NCBI GenBank assembly: GCA_002376965.1
Contig: DFOV01000141.1
Span: 1 to 15,756, forward strand
Reading direction: 5' to 3'
Origin: Gammaproteobacteria bacterium UBA3532
GTDB taxonomy: Bacteria > Pseudomonadota > Gammaproteobacteria > Enterobacterales > UBA3532
DNA length: 15,756 nucleotides
Positions within the stretch are counted from its first letter, which is position 1, and the number at the start of each line of letters is the position of its first letter. This document shows positions 1 to 8,800 of this stretch, piece after piece. A program made the position numbers and the translations under genes. The notes beneath the pieces are model-generated. The model had not been told where the DNA came from, made no database searches, and worked only from the letters and a program-made list of their open reading frames with translations.

Positions 1-991
1 GACACAATCGCGCATAAAGCAGCGCCAGGTTGACGTTCTGAGCAGTATTCGCCCATTCTTTTTCTAACAAATTCATTACCTTGCTATATTCACCGGCAAC
101 CAAAAGGGCTTCAACTCGTGGGTGCTTTAAAGCACTTTGCTGTTTAACCTCCAAATCAGAGTCGGCCGGTCCAGCGCCCAACTCAAAGCGGTATTGATGA
201 ATCATGTACCCCATTAATGCATACATGACGAAGGTAAAATAACAGCCTGAGACAGAAGCTCCTGCGTTAGCAATGGTATAGGTTGTATTTTCAAACAGGA
301 TGGTGGTTACTGTCATACTGCAACTGATCATCATCAACAAGTAAAACCAGACCAGAAGATATGGCATGCCGATGCGTTTCATTGCGGTTGCTAGCCGAAC
401 AGGATTAAGCGCTTCACTGAATGAGTCTTCCAATGCCAAAATGGTGATGGATAGCGGCAGCGCCAACGAGAAGAAAATAATGGCCACAACACCCAAAAAT
501 GTTGCTACTTTAATCCACAAAACTGCAACGATTACAGCCATCAGGATATACAAAATAACGGGCTTCAAGGCGATAACAAAGCTAGAATCAGCAATAGCAT
601 CACCCAGTGATGGCGCTTTAAAGTCGCCTTCGGTCAACTGTTTAATCGCAGTAAAACCATACTTTGTCTGCACGGCTAACAAAGCCAGAGCGGCAATCCA
701 GCCAATGAATGGGACGCCAGAAGTAAACAGTGTCACTAAAAAGGTTATTAGAAGGAGAATCAAACCACTTTCTTGAAAAGGGTATTTGAAGAAATCACCA
801 ACTCGGTGATAAAACGGCACTACATCCGTCTTATTTGGAACATATTTCGAAGGTTTATGACATCTGCCACACAACCGGTGATCATCTTCGGCATGGTCTG
901 CATCAATACATCGATCGCAAAGCAAAGTATGACAGTTTTCACAGTACCAGCGCGCCGTTTCCATTGGGTGGTTGTAGCAGTGTTTATCCAT
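1..991 (-). CDS. Partial polytopic membrane protein with N-terminal B-box-like zinc finger
   Basis: An open frame of 330 codons starts at an ATG (989-991) and runs off the left edge without a stop, so the C-terminus is missing. The start is preceded by AGGAG (1003-1007), 11 bases upstream. Residues 5-44 form a B-box-like zinc-binding cluster: C5, H8, C17, C20, C25, C28, H33 and H38, followed by C41 and C44. Residues about 60-265 hold several hydrophobic segments (near 76-90, 93-108, 143-185, 209-232 and 245-263) and begin with an F-x-Y-P-F motif. The layout recalls DUF4013/Yip1-like multi-pass families, but I cannot assign one firmly. After the last membrane segment a soluble helical part (280-330) looks like the beginning of TPR-type repeats. 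The gene follows the MORN-protease gene after 69 bases with no visible terminator, so the two are probably co-transcribed. Function is unknown; a zinc-dependent contact on the cytoplasmic side is an inference. Confidence 0.8.
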   Translation of the reverse strand, partial: MDKHCYNHPMETARWYCENCHTLLCDRCIDADHAEDDHRLCGRCHKPSKYVPNKTDVVPFYHRVGDFFKYPFQESGLILLLITFLVTLFTSGVPFIGWIAALALLAVQTKYGFTAIKQLTEGDFKAPSLGDAIADSSFVIALKPVILYILMAVIVAVLWIKVATFLGVVAIIFFSLALPLSITILALEDSFSEALNPVRLATAMKRIGMPYLLVWFYLLMMISCSMTVTTILFENTTYTIANAGASVSGCYFTFVMYALMGYMIHQYRFELGAGPADSDLEVKQQSALKHPRVEALLVAGEYSKVMNLLEKEWANTAQNVNLALLYARLC

Positions 992-1060
992 ATAATTTTA
1001 TTCTCCTAACACATTTTCCAACGTATACCTCTTCCTTATTTCACCTGGATTGGAGCGCTA

Positions 1061-2884
1061 TCATTGGACCCCAGCATTACCTTCCAAGTGAGGTAGCCAT
1101 TTATCTAGATAGTCTACCACTTTTTGAGGCGCATATATTTGCGGGTTAGATGGTTGTTGTTCTTGCTCAATCTCCCACTGGGTGATGAGCGCTTTGGCCT
1201 TGTCAAAACCATCAACAAAAGATAGACCATTGCTGAAATGGTAGTTAAAAAGTGCTTCGCCAAAATAAGTAAAGGTATTGTTATCGGCACAACCAAAGGA
1301 GGGCCGATCTGAAGCAGCGGCTGTCATCACTATAGTATGCTCATCTTTAAGCGCATCAATAAAGCCGCCGGAATAACAAGCAGACAACACGATAACTTTC
1401 CAGGTGATTCCAGATTCGTCAAGCCACGACCTTAACTGATCTGGCTTCAAACCCGCTAAAGACAGCCCCTTGTGCTGAAAGCTTATTTCATGATCGCTGG
1501 AGCCATGACTGGTAATATAAAGAAACAGAATATCTTGCTGTGTATTCATAGCTTGGCCAATGGCCTGTAAACTAGACTTTAGCGCTGAAGTGGTGGCGAG
1601 TGGCCAGCGCTCTAATGAGCGCGAACTGTTTACCAGATAGATCCCTTTATCTTTGACACCGAAACGCTTATCCATCGCCCTCTCAACAAAGTCGATCTCT
1701 CGCCGAAATACTTCTTCTTTACCAAATGCCGCTACGCCCAGTGAATACATTTCTACCTGATCAGGCGACCCTGGAGCAAGACTATCCAATGCTTGGTTTA
1801 GCTTCTGTTGTTGGTGTTCTATCGCATGCTCAGCAATATCTTCACCGCTGTAGATGGCAAAGTCTTCAGTATCTACCAATTCACCATAATGCCACTGCCC
1901 TTTAACCGACTCGAAACCGTCTACAGGTTGAGCGTAAACAAGATGGCCCTCTCCATGTCGTTGACCATACAGAAACTCCCCCTCATATATTTCCCCGTTT
2001 GCACCAACGTGTCGGCCTTTGCCATGAAACTGCCCAAGCACAAAATCTCCTTTATACCGGCTACCATCACTACCGACAAATGTTCCATCGCCCTCAAGCA
2101 TCCCCTGCTCAAAATGCCCTTGATATTTATTACCCAAAGCATCGGTTGCCAAGCCAGGCCCATCAGGAACCCAGCTAACAAATTCGCCTGAGTGAGACTC
2201 ACCGCTTGCAGACTCGTATACGCCTTTGCCTTCAAAGCGCCCTTCGATAAACTCTCCCGAATATCTAGCACCATCGGCCTCTACGTAACTCCCCTGCCCA
2301 TGGTACAACCCCTTGCGAAATGTGCCGGTATATTGGGAGCCGTCGCTATACTCGATCTTTCCATGCCCTGAAAACACGCCATGAGCAACTTCTCCTGAAT
2401 AGTGATAAGTCTCCGGTACATCCCACCGACCAATACCGGTTAAGGTATCATTAACGAATTCACCGCTATAGACATTACCATCGCTGTAATGTATCTCGCC
2501 AACGCCATGTAACAAGCCGTTAACAACCTCCCCCGCATAGTGACTGCCATCGGGATAAGATATTTCCACCTTGCCGTTTGCCATGCCATTTTGGTACTGC
2601 CCTTCGATGACCGTGCCACTGGCATAGCTAAGCCGACCATGCCCGTGAAATAGCCCATGTTCGAAAGCACCTTGATAAATATTGCTATTTGGCCACTCCA
2701 AAACTCCTTCGCCATGCGGTCTGCCATCAGAAGAAAGATCACCCGAATAGACCGAACCATCGGCAAAGGAGAGAACCGGGATGCGCGTTAATGTGCCATT
2801 ATTCCAATGGTATTGAGAAAACCAGTATCCTGCTGTTAGAACACCTGCAAGGAAGCTGGCCAAAATGATGATGAGTCGAGCCAC
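1061..2884 (-). CDS. Membrane-anchored MORN-repeat protein with C-terminal C13 (legumain-like) cysteine peptidase
   Basis: The product has 607 residues and a GTG start (2882-2884), chosen because AGGTGA (2892-2897) sits seven bases upstream and no nearby in-frame ATG exists. Residues 3-20 are a hydrophobic signal or anchor without a lipobox, so the rest is probably periplasmic. Residues 46-312 carry twelve MORN units of the pattern Y-x-G-x-F-x-x-G-x-x-H-G-x-G, starting at 46, 70, 93 and then every 23 residues to 300, with a degenerate unit near 328. Residues about 375-598 form a C13 peptidase with caspase-haemoglobinase fold. The catalytic histidine is H460 in TSHG (codon 1505-1507) and the nucleophile is C503 in SACYSGG (codon 1376-1378). 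The following TAAASDRPSFGC and TYFGEA segments are typical of bacterial C13 members. Both catalytic residues are present, so it is probably active, likely after Asn or Asp by family analogy. MORN repeats commonly mediate membrane or protein contacts. The substrate is unknown. It probably forms an operon with the zinc-finger membrane protein downstream. Confidence 0.88.
   Translation of the reverse strand: MARLIIILASFLAGVLTAGYWFSQYHWNNGTLTRIPVLSFADGSVYSGDLSSDGRPHGEGVLEWPNSNIYQGAFEHGLFHGHGRLSYASGTVIEGQYQNGMANGKVEISYPDGSHYAGEVVNGLLHGVGEIHYSDGNVYSGEFVNDTLTGIGRWDVPETYHYSGEVAHGVFSGHGKIEYSDGSQYTGTFRKGLYHGQGSYVEADGARYSGEFIEGRFEGKGVYESASGESHSGEFVSWVPDGPGLATDALGNKYQGHFEQGMLEGDGTFVGSDGSRYKGDFVLGQFHGKGRHVGANGEIYEGEFLYGQRHGEGHLVYAQPVDGFESVKGQWHYGELVDTEDFAIYSGEDIAEHAIEHQQQKLNQALDSLAPGSPDQVEMYSLGVAAFGKEEVFRREIDFVERAMDKRFGVKDKGIYLVNSSRSLERWPLATTSALKSSLQAIGQAMNTQQDILFLYITSHGSSDHEISFQHKGLSLAGLKPDQLRSWLDESGITWKVIVLSACYSGGFIDALKDEHTIVMTAAASDRPSFGCADNNTFTYFGEALFNYHFSNGLSFVDGFDKAKALITQWEIEQEQQPSNPQIYAPQKVVDYLDKWLPHLEGNAGVQ
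1949..2749 (-). repeat. Twelve MORN repeats, 69-base coding period
   Basis: The coding sequence for residues 46-312 of the MORN-peptidase repeats with a period of 69 bases (23 codons). The period is exact except between the first and second unit, which are 24 residues apart. The units have diverged at the DNA level (conserved Tyr, Gly, Phe and His-Gly positions only), so this is an old protein repeat and not a recent tandem duplication. Confidence 0.85.
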
Positions 2885-2891
2885 GAAAAAT

Positions 2892-2897
2892 TCACCT
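2892..2897 (-). promoter_or_regulatory. Ribosome binding site that decides the GTG start of the MORN-peptidase
   Basis: AGGTGA on the minus strand lies seven bases before GTG at 2882-2884. The hydrophobic signal segment follows directly, and no in-frame ATG is available nearby, so the GTG is the best start. Confidence 0.6.
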
Positions 2898-2946
2898 GAT
2901 TAAATGGTATCAGCTATAGCGCTCTACGTGCGCGTAAGTGGCCCGG

Positions 2947-2952
2947 ATTATA
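2947..2952 (-). promoter_or_regulatory. Possible -10 box (TATAAT) for the MORN-peptidase gene
   Basis: A perfect TATAAT on the minus strand lies 62 bases before the GTG start and just after the probable terminator of the preceding gene. No good -35 hexamer is found at 16-18 bases, and there is no TG extension. The promoter would therefore be weak or activator-dependent, or the match may be chance in an AT-rich stretch. Confidence 0.3.
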
Positions 2953-2955
2953 TCG

Positions 2956-2971
2956 TTTTTCAATTGAAAAA
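2956..2971. other. 16-base perfect palindrome, possible operator
   Basis: TTTTTCAATTGAAAAA is a perfect inverted repeat with no central spacer. It lies immediately upstream of the TATAAT box, where a -35 element would be, and also overlaps the U-tract of the terminator hairpin. It could be a binding site for a dimeric regulator, or simply the A/T tails of a bidirectional terminator. The sequence does not decide between these. Confidence 0.35.
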
Positions 2972-2990
2972 TCGCCTTGGTGGCGACTTT
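2967..2990 (-). terminator. Probable rho-independent terminator of the beta-propeller gene
   Basis: On the minus strand AAAGTCGCC and GGCGATTTTT flank a five-base loop (ACCAA). The core is TCGCC/GGCGA, extended by a G-U pair and three A-U pairs, and it ends in five U residues. It lies 84-107 bases after the stop of the beta-propeller gene and before the possible promoter of the next gene. The stem core is short, so efficiency is uncertain. Confidence 0.55.
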
Positions 2991-3018
2991 GGGTAGGCGA
3001 AAATCATGATGGAAAGTT

Positions 3019-3047
3019 GAGGCAACCAACCTTTAGCCGGTTACCTC
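3019..3047 (-). other. Hairpin in the 3' untranslated region of the beta-propeller transcript
   Basis: GAGGTAACC and GGTTGCCTC pair over nine positions, including one G-U, around an 11-base loop, beginning about 27 bases after the stop codon. The G-U pair exists only in the minus-strand RNA; the plus strand would have a C-A mismatch, which supports a structure for this direction. No U-tract follows, so it may protect the 3' end and not terminate by itself. Confidence 0.4.
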
Positions 3048-3073
3048 TCGCTGCTTAGTATAGAATCGCTATA

Positions 3074-5707
3074 TCATTCAATGATCTCGACTCGATCCAC
3101 ACCGTAGTCTAAATAACAGCTACCCTTGCAGTCAGAAGACAGATCATAGTAACTACAGACTTTTAGTTCGCCTTTAGAGCCAATCTGTATATTGACTGTG
3201 GTTTCAGCCAATGCCAAAACTTCTGACTGGCATACAGCATAGCGATCAAGCATGGTTAACGGAGCTTTCCCAAAGTACTCACCGACCTGCTCCCCTGTTT
3301 CAACAATATGCTCTATCTCTGAAAAAAACTCCTCAGGTGCTGGTGAAAGCTTTAAAAGCACGTCAGGTTCAGAGTCGTTAATTCCCCATCCCCATGAAGT
3401 CAGCCATATATCCTGTTGATTCACCACGCCCTCAGCAACGCTGATTTTGACTGAGACATCTGTATCGTCTTGATACTGATACCAGCTATCAAAGATGTCA
3501 TAGCCTGAAGCATTGGCTTCAGTCGCTTGCCATAATGCCAAACCATCCGCTACGTAGGTCTCCACGTCAAACTCTTGCGCCACACCCCACTGTCCAGACG
3601 TAACTTCATTACCAGATATATAGTGAACGGCACTATTTTGAATGATGGAACGATCACCGAATGTTCCCCAGAAACTGCTGACAAACGGATTCGCCACTAA
3701 ATTTCCGACGATAGTTGCATCCATCGCCTGATGATCAATAGAAAGCTGGATTAGCTGGTTGGAACCATATCCGGCTCTCGTCCAGTCATTGACTGGTAAG
3801 GCCAGTTTGTCAGCGGTTTGACCACGCACGTAGCTAATCGCATGAAAATCATACTGAGCATTAGTACCGCAACCTTCATCACATAAAAACTCTACATCCG
3901 CTTCTGTTGGATTAGTGATATCGGAAACATCAAATAGCGAGACTTTAACACGTCCATCCTGCTGGCCGATCCCTAGTATCAAGCTATCATTCACACCATG
4001 CAAGTAATCTGACCGACCTGGTATCTTAAGCTCGCCACTGATAAATGGCGCCTCAGGGTTTGAGATGTCCAACACATAAAAGGGATCAGTCACCTCAAAA
4101 GTCACGATAAACGCTCGCTGCCCAATAAAACGAATTCCAAATACATCTTCGCCAGGCCGACCAATGTCTTCAGGGTGTGTCTCATTTGGAAGCTGACCGA
4201 CCAGTTCAAGAGCAAAGTCAGTTGAAGCACTTTCTGCCAGGGTATACAGGTGATGTTCTGGGCCATCCATTCCCCACCACGACGTTAACAGTATCAAGTA
4301 GTCTTGTAGTTCATGAAAACGATACGACGGATTACCGCTGCCATGAATTGACCCAGGAACCCACCCACTACCGATATATGATGGGGCAGCAGCTAATGAG
4401 AATTTATGGATGATGGTGTCCATCGGTGCCGCACTGGCGTCAACTTCCTCTGATGCTACAGAATTCGAGTCAGTAGAAACCGGCTCCTCAGGATTTGCTA
4501 CCGGTTCATTTATAAATACATCGTTGTATCGCACATCAGCCACATACAAACTGTCACCCGACACATATATCGTAGATGCACTTCCGCCAAAACACACAGA
4601 TTGCGGTAATGTTGGATTATTTAGATCAAGTGCTGTTACGGTGGTGATCGTGGGATATCTATTTTCGCTAGAAGTGGTATCCGGCAAGAAACAGCTATCA
4701 CCACTAACAAGAGGCCCCATATCATTGCCGTCAATAGCATAGCTCGGTAACAGACTATTGATGTCCATTGTGTCTATATCTGTGCCATCTTCAATTTCAG
4801 GGGTGAAGCGAGAAACTAGATACAGCATATTGTCTATTCGACGACTCTCAACTAATGTTCCATCGAATTTAATTGATGTGCCTAGCGTCGCATTTTCCGG
4901 ATCGGTTACATCGTAAAACCATAACCCAGTATCAGATTGCCAGGCTCCAGGGTAATACCAGCTATCATAGCCTGCATAGCCACCCGTCATTCCCATAGCG
5001 ACCAGCGTGTCTTTGCTATCAGTTTTATAGAGATACAGCTTATCTAGATGTATCGTTGGGTCGGTAACATAGATTGTAGAACGCAACTCACTAGCGGCTG
5101 GCGATTCTGATAAATAATGAATGTCAATCTGACTAGGTTGCTGTGTACCAGGTACATCCACAGCCGACGTTTCAAATGCACAATCGATACAAGAGTCGAT
5201 CACTGGAAAGTTCTGTACGTTTTGGGAATTGATCAAATAAAGCCATTCTGCATCATTTTTCATATGGTCCGCTTCATCAACGCCAGCAACCTGCAAATTG
5301 GTTGATGATACGCCATCGTCTGACGACCCTGCGATGGAGCTATCATTTGCCACGCCATCCGTTTCCGCCAACTCAGGGGCGGCGGGTTCTGGCTCTGGTG
5401 CCGGCTCAGGCTCAGGCTCAGGCTCAGGCTCAAACGCCGGTTCGGGAATGCCTCCACTCGCTATAGAAACAAATACATCATCGCCACCAGTTTTCCACTG
5501 TTTCAGCCCTTCCCGAATATAATCAGCAAAAGCCTCACTCGACTCTACAGGAATCAATTGCACTTTCTTCTCACGGGTATCAGGCCCATCATTATTGATC
5601 GGATCGGTTGTATCGGGGTCTGGATCATTGGAAGATCCGCCACCGCCGCATGCAGTCAATAAGCCGCATCCAATAAAATACAAAGCCAATAGTCGTTTAG
5701 TGTTCAT
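3074..5707 (-). CDS. Secreted beta-propeller domain lipoprotein (PF09826-like)
   Basis: The 877-residue product starts at ATG 5705-5707, with GAGGA (5715-5719) seven bases upstream. Residues 1-20 are a lipoprotein signal with lipobox L17-T-A-C20. Gly at +2, not Asp, predicts outer-membrane sorting. A Gly/Ser/Asp-rich linker follows, and a Glu-Pro tract occupies about 88-111. From about residue 136 the TNLQVAGVDEADHMK motif opens the domain that Pfam calls Beta_propel (typical form TN-x-Q-x-x-GVDEAD-x-x-K). The rest has the blade-like repeats of this family to about residue 740. Several Cys pairs (for example C-x2-C in the first blade region and CDEGC near 610) and a cysteine cluster at the C-terminus suggest disulfides in the periplasm or outside the cell. 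It has its own promoter and a probable terminator, so it is likely a single-gene unit. No catalytic residues are recognisable; a binding or surface role is inference. Confidence 0.85.
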   Translation of the reverse strand: MNTKRLLALYFIGCGLLTACGGGGSSNDPDPDTTDPINNDGPDTREKKVQLIPVESSEAFADYIREGLKQWKTGGDDVFVSIASGGIPEPAFEPEPEPEPEPAPEPEPAAPELAETDGVANDSSIAGSSDDGVSSTNLQVAGVDEADHMKNDAEWLYLINSQNVQNFPVIDSCIDCAFETSAVDVPGTQQPSQIDIHYLSESPAASELRSTIYVTDPTIHLDKLYLYKTDSKDTLVAMGMTGGYAGYDSWYYPGAWQSDTGLWFYDVTDPENATLGTSIKFDGTLVESRRIDNMLYLVSRFTPEIEDGTDIDTMDINSLLPSYAIDGNDMGPLVSGDSCFLPDTTSSENRYPTITTVTALDLNNPTLPQSVCFGGSASTIYVSGDSLYVADVRYNDVFINEPVANPEEPVSTDSNSVASEEVDASAAPMDTIIHKFSLAAAPSYIGSGWVPGSIHGSGNPSYRFHELQDYLILLTSWWGMDGPEHHLYTLAESASTDFALELVGQLPNETHPEDIGRPGEDVFGIRFIGQRAFIVTFEVTDPFYVLDISNPEAPFISGELKIPGRSDYLHGVNDSLILGIGQQDGRVKVSLFDVSDITNPTEADVEFLCDEGCGTNAQYDFHAISYVRGQTADKLALPVNDWTRAGYGSNQLIQLSIDHQAMDATIVGNLVANPFVSSFWGTFGDRSIIQNSAVHYISGNEVTSGQWGVAQEFDVETYVADGLALWQATEANASGYDIFDSWYQYQDDTDVSVKISVAEGVVNQQDIWLTSWGWGINDSEPDVLLKLSPAPEEFFSEIEHIVETGEQVGEYFGKAPLTMLDRYAVCQSEVLALAETTVNIQIGSKGELKVCSYYDLSSDCKGSCYLDYGVDRVEIIE
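5403..5432 (-). repeat. Five perfect GGCTCA hexanucleotides encoding Glu-Pro
   Basis: Five identical tandem hexamers (plus-strand GGCTCA, coding strand TGAGCC) lie inside the beta-propeller lipoprotein gene and encode alternating Glu and Pro in a longer Glu-Pro-Ala tract (about 5378-5446). Gain or loss of a unit keeps the frame and only changes the length of the extended spacer between the lipid anchor and the propeller. Confidence 0.9.
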
Positions 5708-5743
5708 TACTTCGTCCTCTCTTGCTTTTGATTTATATATGGG

Positions 5744-5772
5744 ATTTTATTCCCATTTTAAACAAACGGCAA
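5744..5772 (-). promoter_or_regulatory. Sigma70-type promoter of the beta-propeller lipoprotein gene
   Basis: On the minus strand TTGCCG (5767-5772) and TAAAAT (5744-5749) are separated by exactly 17 bases, matching four of six and five of six consensus positions. The predicted transcript starts near 5737, about 30 bases before the ATG. The -10 box lies in the loop of a small inverted repeat (ATGGGA/TCCCAT, 5740-5757), which might modulate opening. Confidence 0.6.
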
Positions 5773-5819
5773 TAGATAACTCGAAATTTGTACAAAATCA
5801 TTACGCCTATGGTGTAGCG

Positions 5820-8800
5820 CTACTCATCTATTTCGGTGGTAATCCGCTCCAAGCTTGCCTCCTTCTCCTCTTCATGCTCCGCAATAATATTGAAAATCTG
5901 GCTGAGATATATGCGGTGGTCAGCAGCAGTACCTTGGATTAAGTAGCTGGGAAGAAACTCAACAAACTCATTCTTATTCACCGGTTGATACTTGACTAAA
6001 GCGGCAATCATAGCCGGCCGCAGCACGTGCTTATTTTGCGAAACGGCTGCAGCCTGCTTATCAATACGCTCAGCAAATGCTTGCAGCTTTTGCTCAAGTG
6101 TTAGCGGCTGCGCGCTTATATCATCAATACAAAGGTGTTGCTGATCATCCAGTGCGATTTCTTCGAAGATTTCTGTTAATTCTGAGGAGCTTCCCTCTTC
6201 GGTAACAATCAACTCACTACTTAGCTGGCGTAGCTGCTCAAGCAGTGGAACCAGTTGCGCTTGAGGATTTTTGAACCAATCGGTTGACCAAATTCGATGG
6301 ATTTTCCAGCCAAGGCCTTCCAACACTGATTGCCGCAACCGATCTCGATCACGAGCGGACTTGGCTGAATGGTATGTCGCCCCATCGCACTCGATACCCA
6401 TTAAAAATCGTCCCGGCTGATTCGGATCGCGCACTGCTAAATCAATAAAATAACCAGCAACCCCAATTTGTGGCTCACAAGTAAAGCCTTCGCGCTGAAG
6501 CGCTTCCATAACTGATACTTCAAAGTTACTGTCTGGCCCTTTGCCTGTGATTTGTGCCTGTTCCAATCGACCACTCTCGGCATAGCCCAAGAAACGCCTT
6601 AACGCGTGCACACCGACACTGGATTTGTCAGTCGCTCGAATATGCCCTTCTTTCATCGAGCTAAAAATATGCATACGTTTTTTCGAACGGGTAAACAGCA
6701 CATTAAGCCGCCTTCCCCCTGCCGCAGAATTAATGGGCCCAAAGCGTTGCGGCATGGCGCTTGCTCCAGCCTCTTGTGGACCATAGGTGAAGGATATGTA
6801 AATCACATCGCGTTCGTCCCCTTGAACATTTTCCAGGTTCTTAATGAACAGCGGTTCTTCACTTGCCTGATTTCTACTTAGCGCTTCAGCAAATAACGCA
6901 TCCTCTTTGGCCAATTCTTCGATACAGCGCTCTATCTGTTCCCGCTGCTGGGAGTTCATTGCCACAATACCCAAACTTTCACCAGCATGATTCAACAAAT
7001 GTTTTCTGGCCGACCAGGCAATGATTTGGGCTTCCTCAATATTACGGCTATTGACGAAACGGCCACGCTTTATATAGCTAAACTTAACCCCAAATTCGTC
7101 GCTTTGGCTCGATGGTGAGGGAAAGACAACCAGATTTGAGTCATAAAATTCTTTGTTGGAAAAAGCGATCAGGCTTTCATGACGAGAACGATAATGCCAG
7201 CGTAAACGCCTTGCAGAAAACATCGGCAAGCTGACATCTAAAATACTCTCGGACTGTTCAATCGCCATCGCCTCTTCGTCGTCTGAATCAACGTTTTTAT
7301 CAAAAAAGCTGGTTGGTGGGAGCTGCTTAGGATCGCCAACCACAACAACCTGCTTCCCCCGTGCTATGGTTCCAAGTGCATCCTGGGGTTTGATCTGGGA
7401 TGCCTCGTCCATGATCACCAGATCAAACTCAATCTCGCCCGGTGCCAGATATTGCGCAACAGAATTCGGCCCCATTAAAAAACAAGGCTTAAGCGCTGCA
7501 ACGGATTTTCCCGCGCGCTTAATCAGCTGACGAATCGGCACATGGCGCGTTTTTTTATTGACTTCGTTTTGAATCAACCCCATTTCGGTATAGTCAGCGA
7601 CACGGCCACTGGCCACCCCGGACAAAACGTGCTCGATACCACCCTGCGCGACAGCATGCGCCACTTTCTCTCGCTGTAACGCCTTCAGCTTATTGTCATA
7701 GTGTTGAAATTGCTTCCGAATCGCATTGTGATCAGCGCCAGAAAAGTGAGCCAGCGACTGCTCTTCGGTGATAATTTCACGCGAAAGCATATCAAATACC
7801 GAATATTGGTATATTCCTTCAATATCTTCTAACGCAATATCACCCAGCTCGATTTTATGAAGTAAATTATCCAGCCCTTGCTCAGCAAGCTTGCTTCTGT
7901 TGCGAATAAAGTCTACCCAACTTACCAGCCATTTTGGATTTTCTAGCGCGGTATCATTGCGCTTGATCCACCCTTCTAACGCCTTTTCAGCCTGCTTAAA
8001 CCAGGCCTCCACATCCAAATCAACGCACTGACTAAAAGTGTCTTTCGCTTCCTCCTGAGACTTAAAGAGCTGTTCAATATTGGCCATATCGGTGGCTATT
8101 TCGGCCAATATCCCGGCATTTATATGCTTTGTCAGGAAATGCTTAAGGCTGTCACATTGCAAAGCTTGAATCGCATGATACAACGCCAGCGTATCCAAAT
8201 GAGACTGACATACCCCGCTATCCCATTGGTCTAGATCAATCAGGTATCGCTGCTCAAACAATTCAACTTCAATCGTATTGGTTTCAAAAGCCTTCATGCG
8301 ATCAAGCCATAAGCCTAGCTGAGCCGCGTATAGTTTCGTCTCAGATAGCAATAAATCGGCTTTAACCGCTGGTTGCACATCTCGCAAATTGGCTTGTAGC
8401 TTGGATGCAGCTTTGGTAACGCTTCCTTGTGGCCCAACCAGGTTGACAGAAGCGTTGCTTAGCCCTTCCAAATCCAGCACATCCACCAACTGATTCATCA
8501 TGGAATTAACGCTATCCAGATCAGCCAATGCTTGGTGCTTGGCTAAATGTGCCGCACCTTTAAATACATCATCAGCCAATGCAAACAGCTGGTTCGCCAA
8601 TGCCACTTTAGGCCCAAAGCCGACACCAAATGTATCCCTAACCCTCTTATACCAGCTGCGCAGCGCTTTAATATCTTCAATGGCTGTCGCCTCAGCCTTA
8701 TACTCATGCTGAAAGCTGGAAATAAATTTCTGATTATCGGTCAGCTTTTCCATCAGCGTCGTATACTCAATAAGTTGAGGCAGCTGTTGATGCAAGTCGT

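Noticed and set aside
366..1149. Three overlapping plus-strand reading frames (366-776, 773-1009, 835-1149)
   Set aside because: They lie antisense to the clearly coding B-box membrane protein, lack family features and good ribosome binding sites, and the minus frame reads as a convincing zinc-finger and membrane protein.
1949..2749. Regular 69-base periodicity as a CRISPR or recent tandem array
   Set aside because: Units are diverged in DNA and conserved only at MORN positions in protein, with no unique spacers between identical repeats.
5740..5757. ATGGGA/TCCCAT inverted repeat as terminator of the defence operon
   Set aside because: On the minus strand it is followed by ATATAAATC and not a U-tract, and it overlaps a good -10 box, so a promoter reading fits better. 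No clear terminator for the operon is seen in the 112-base gap.
5814..5823. GTAGCGCTAC palindrome at the stop codon of the DUF4011 gene
   Set aside because: It is only 10 bases with no loop or U-tract and is of a length expected by chance in a window of this size.
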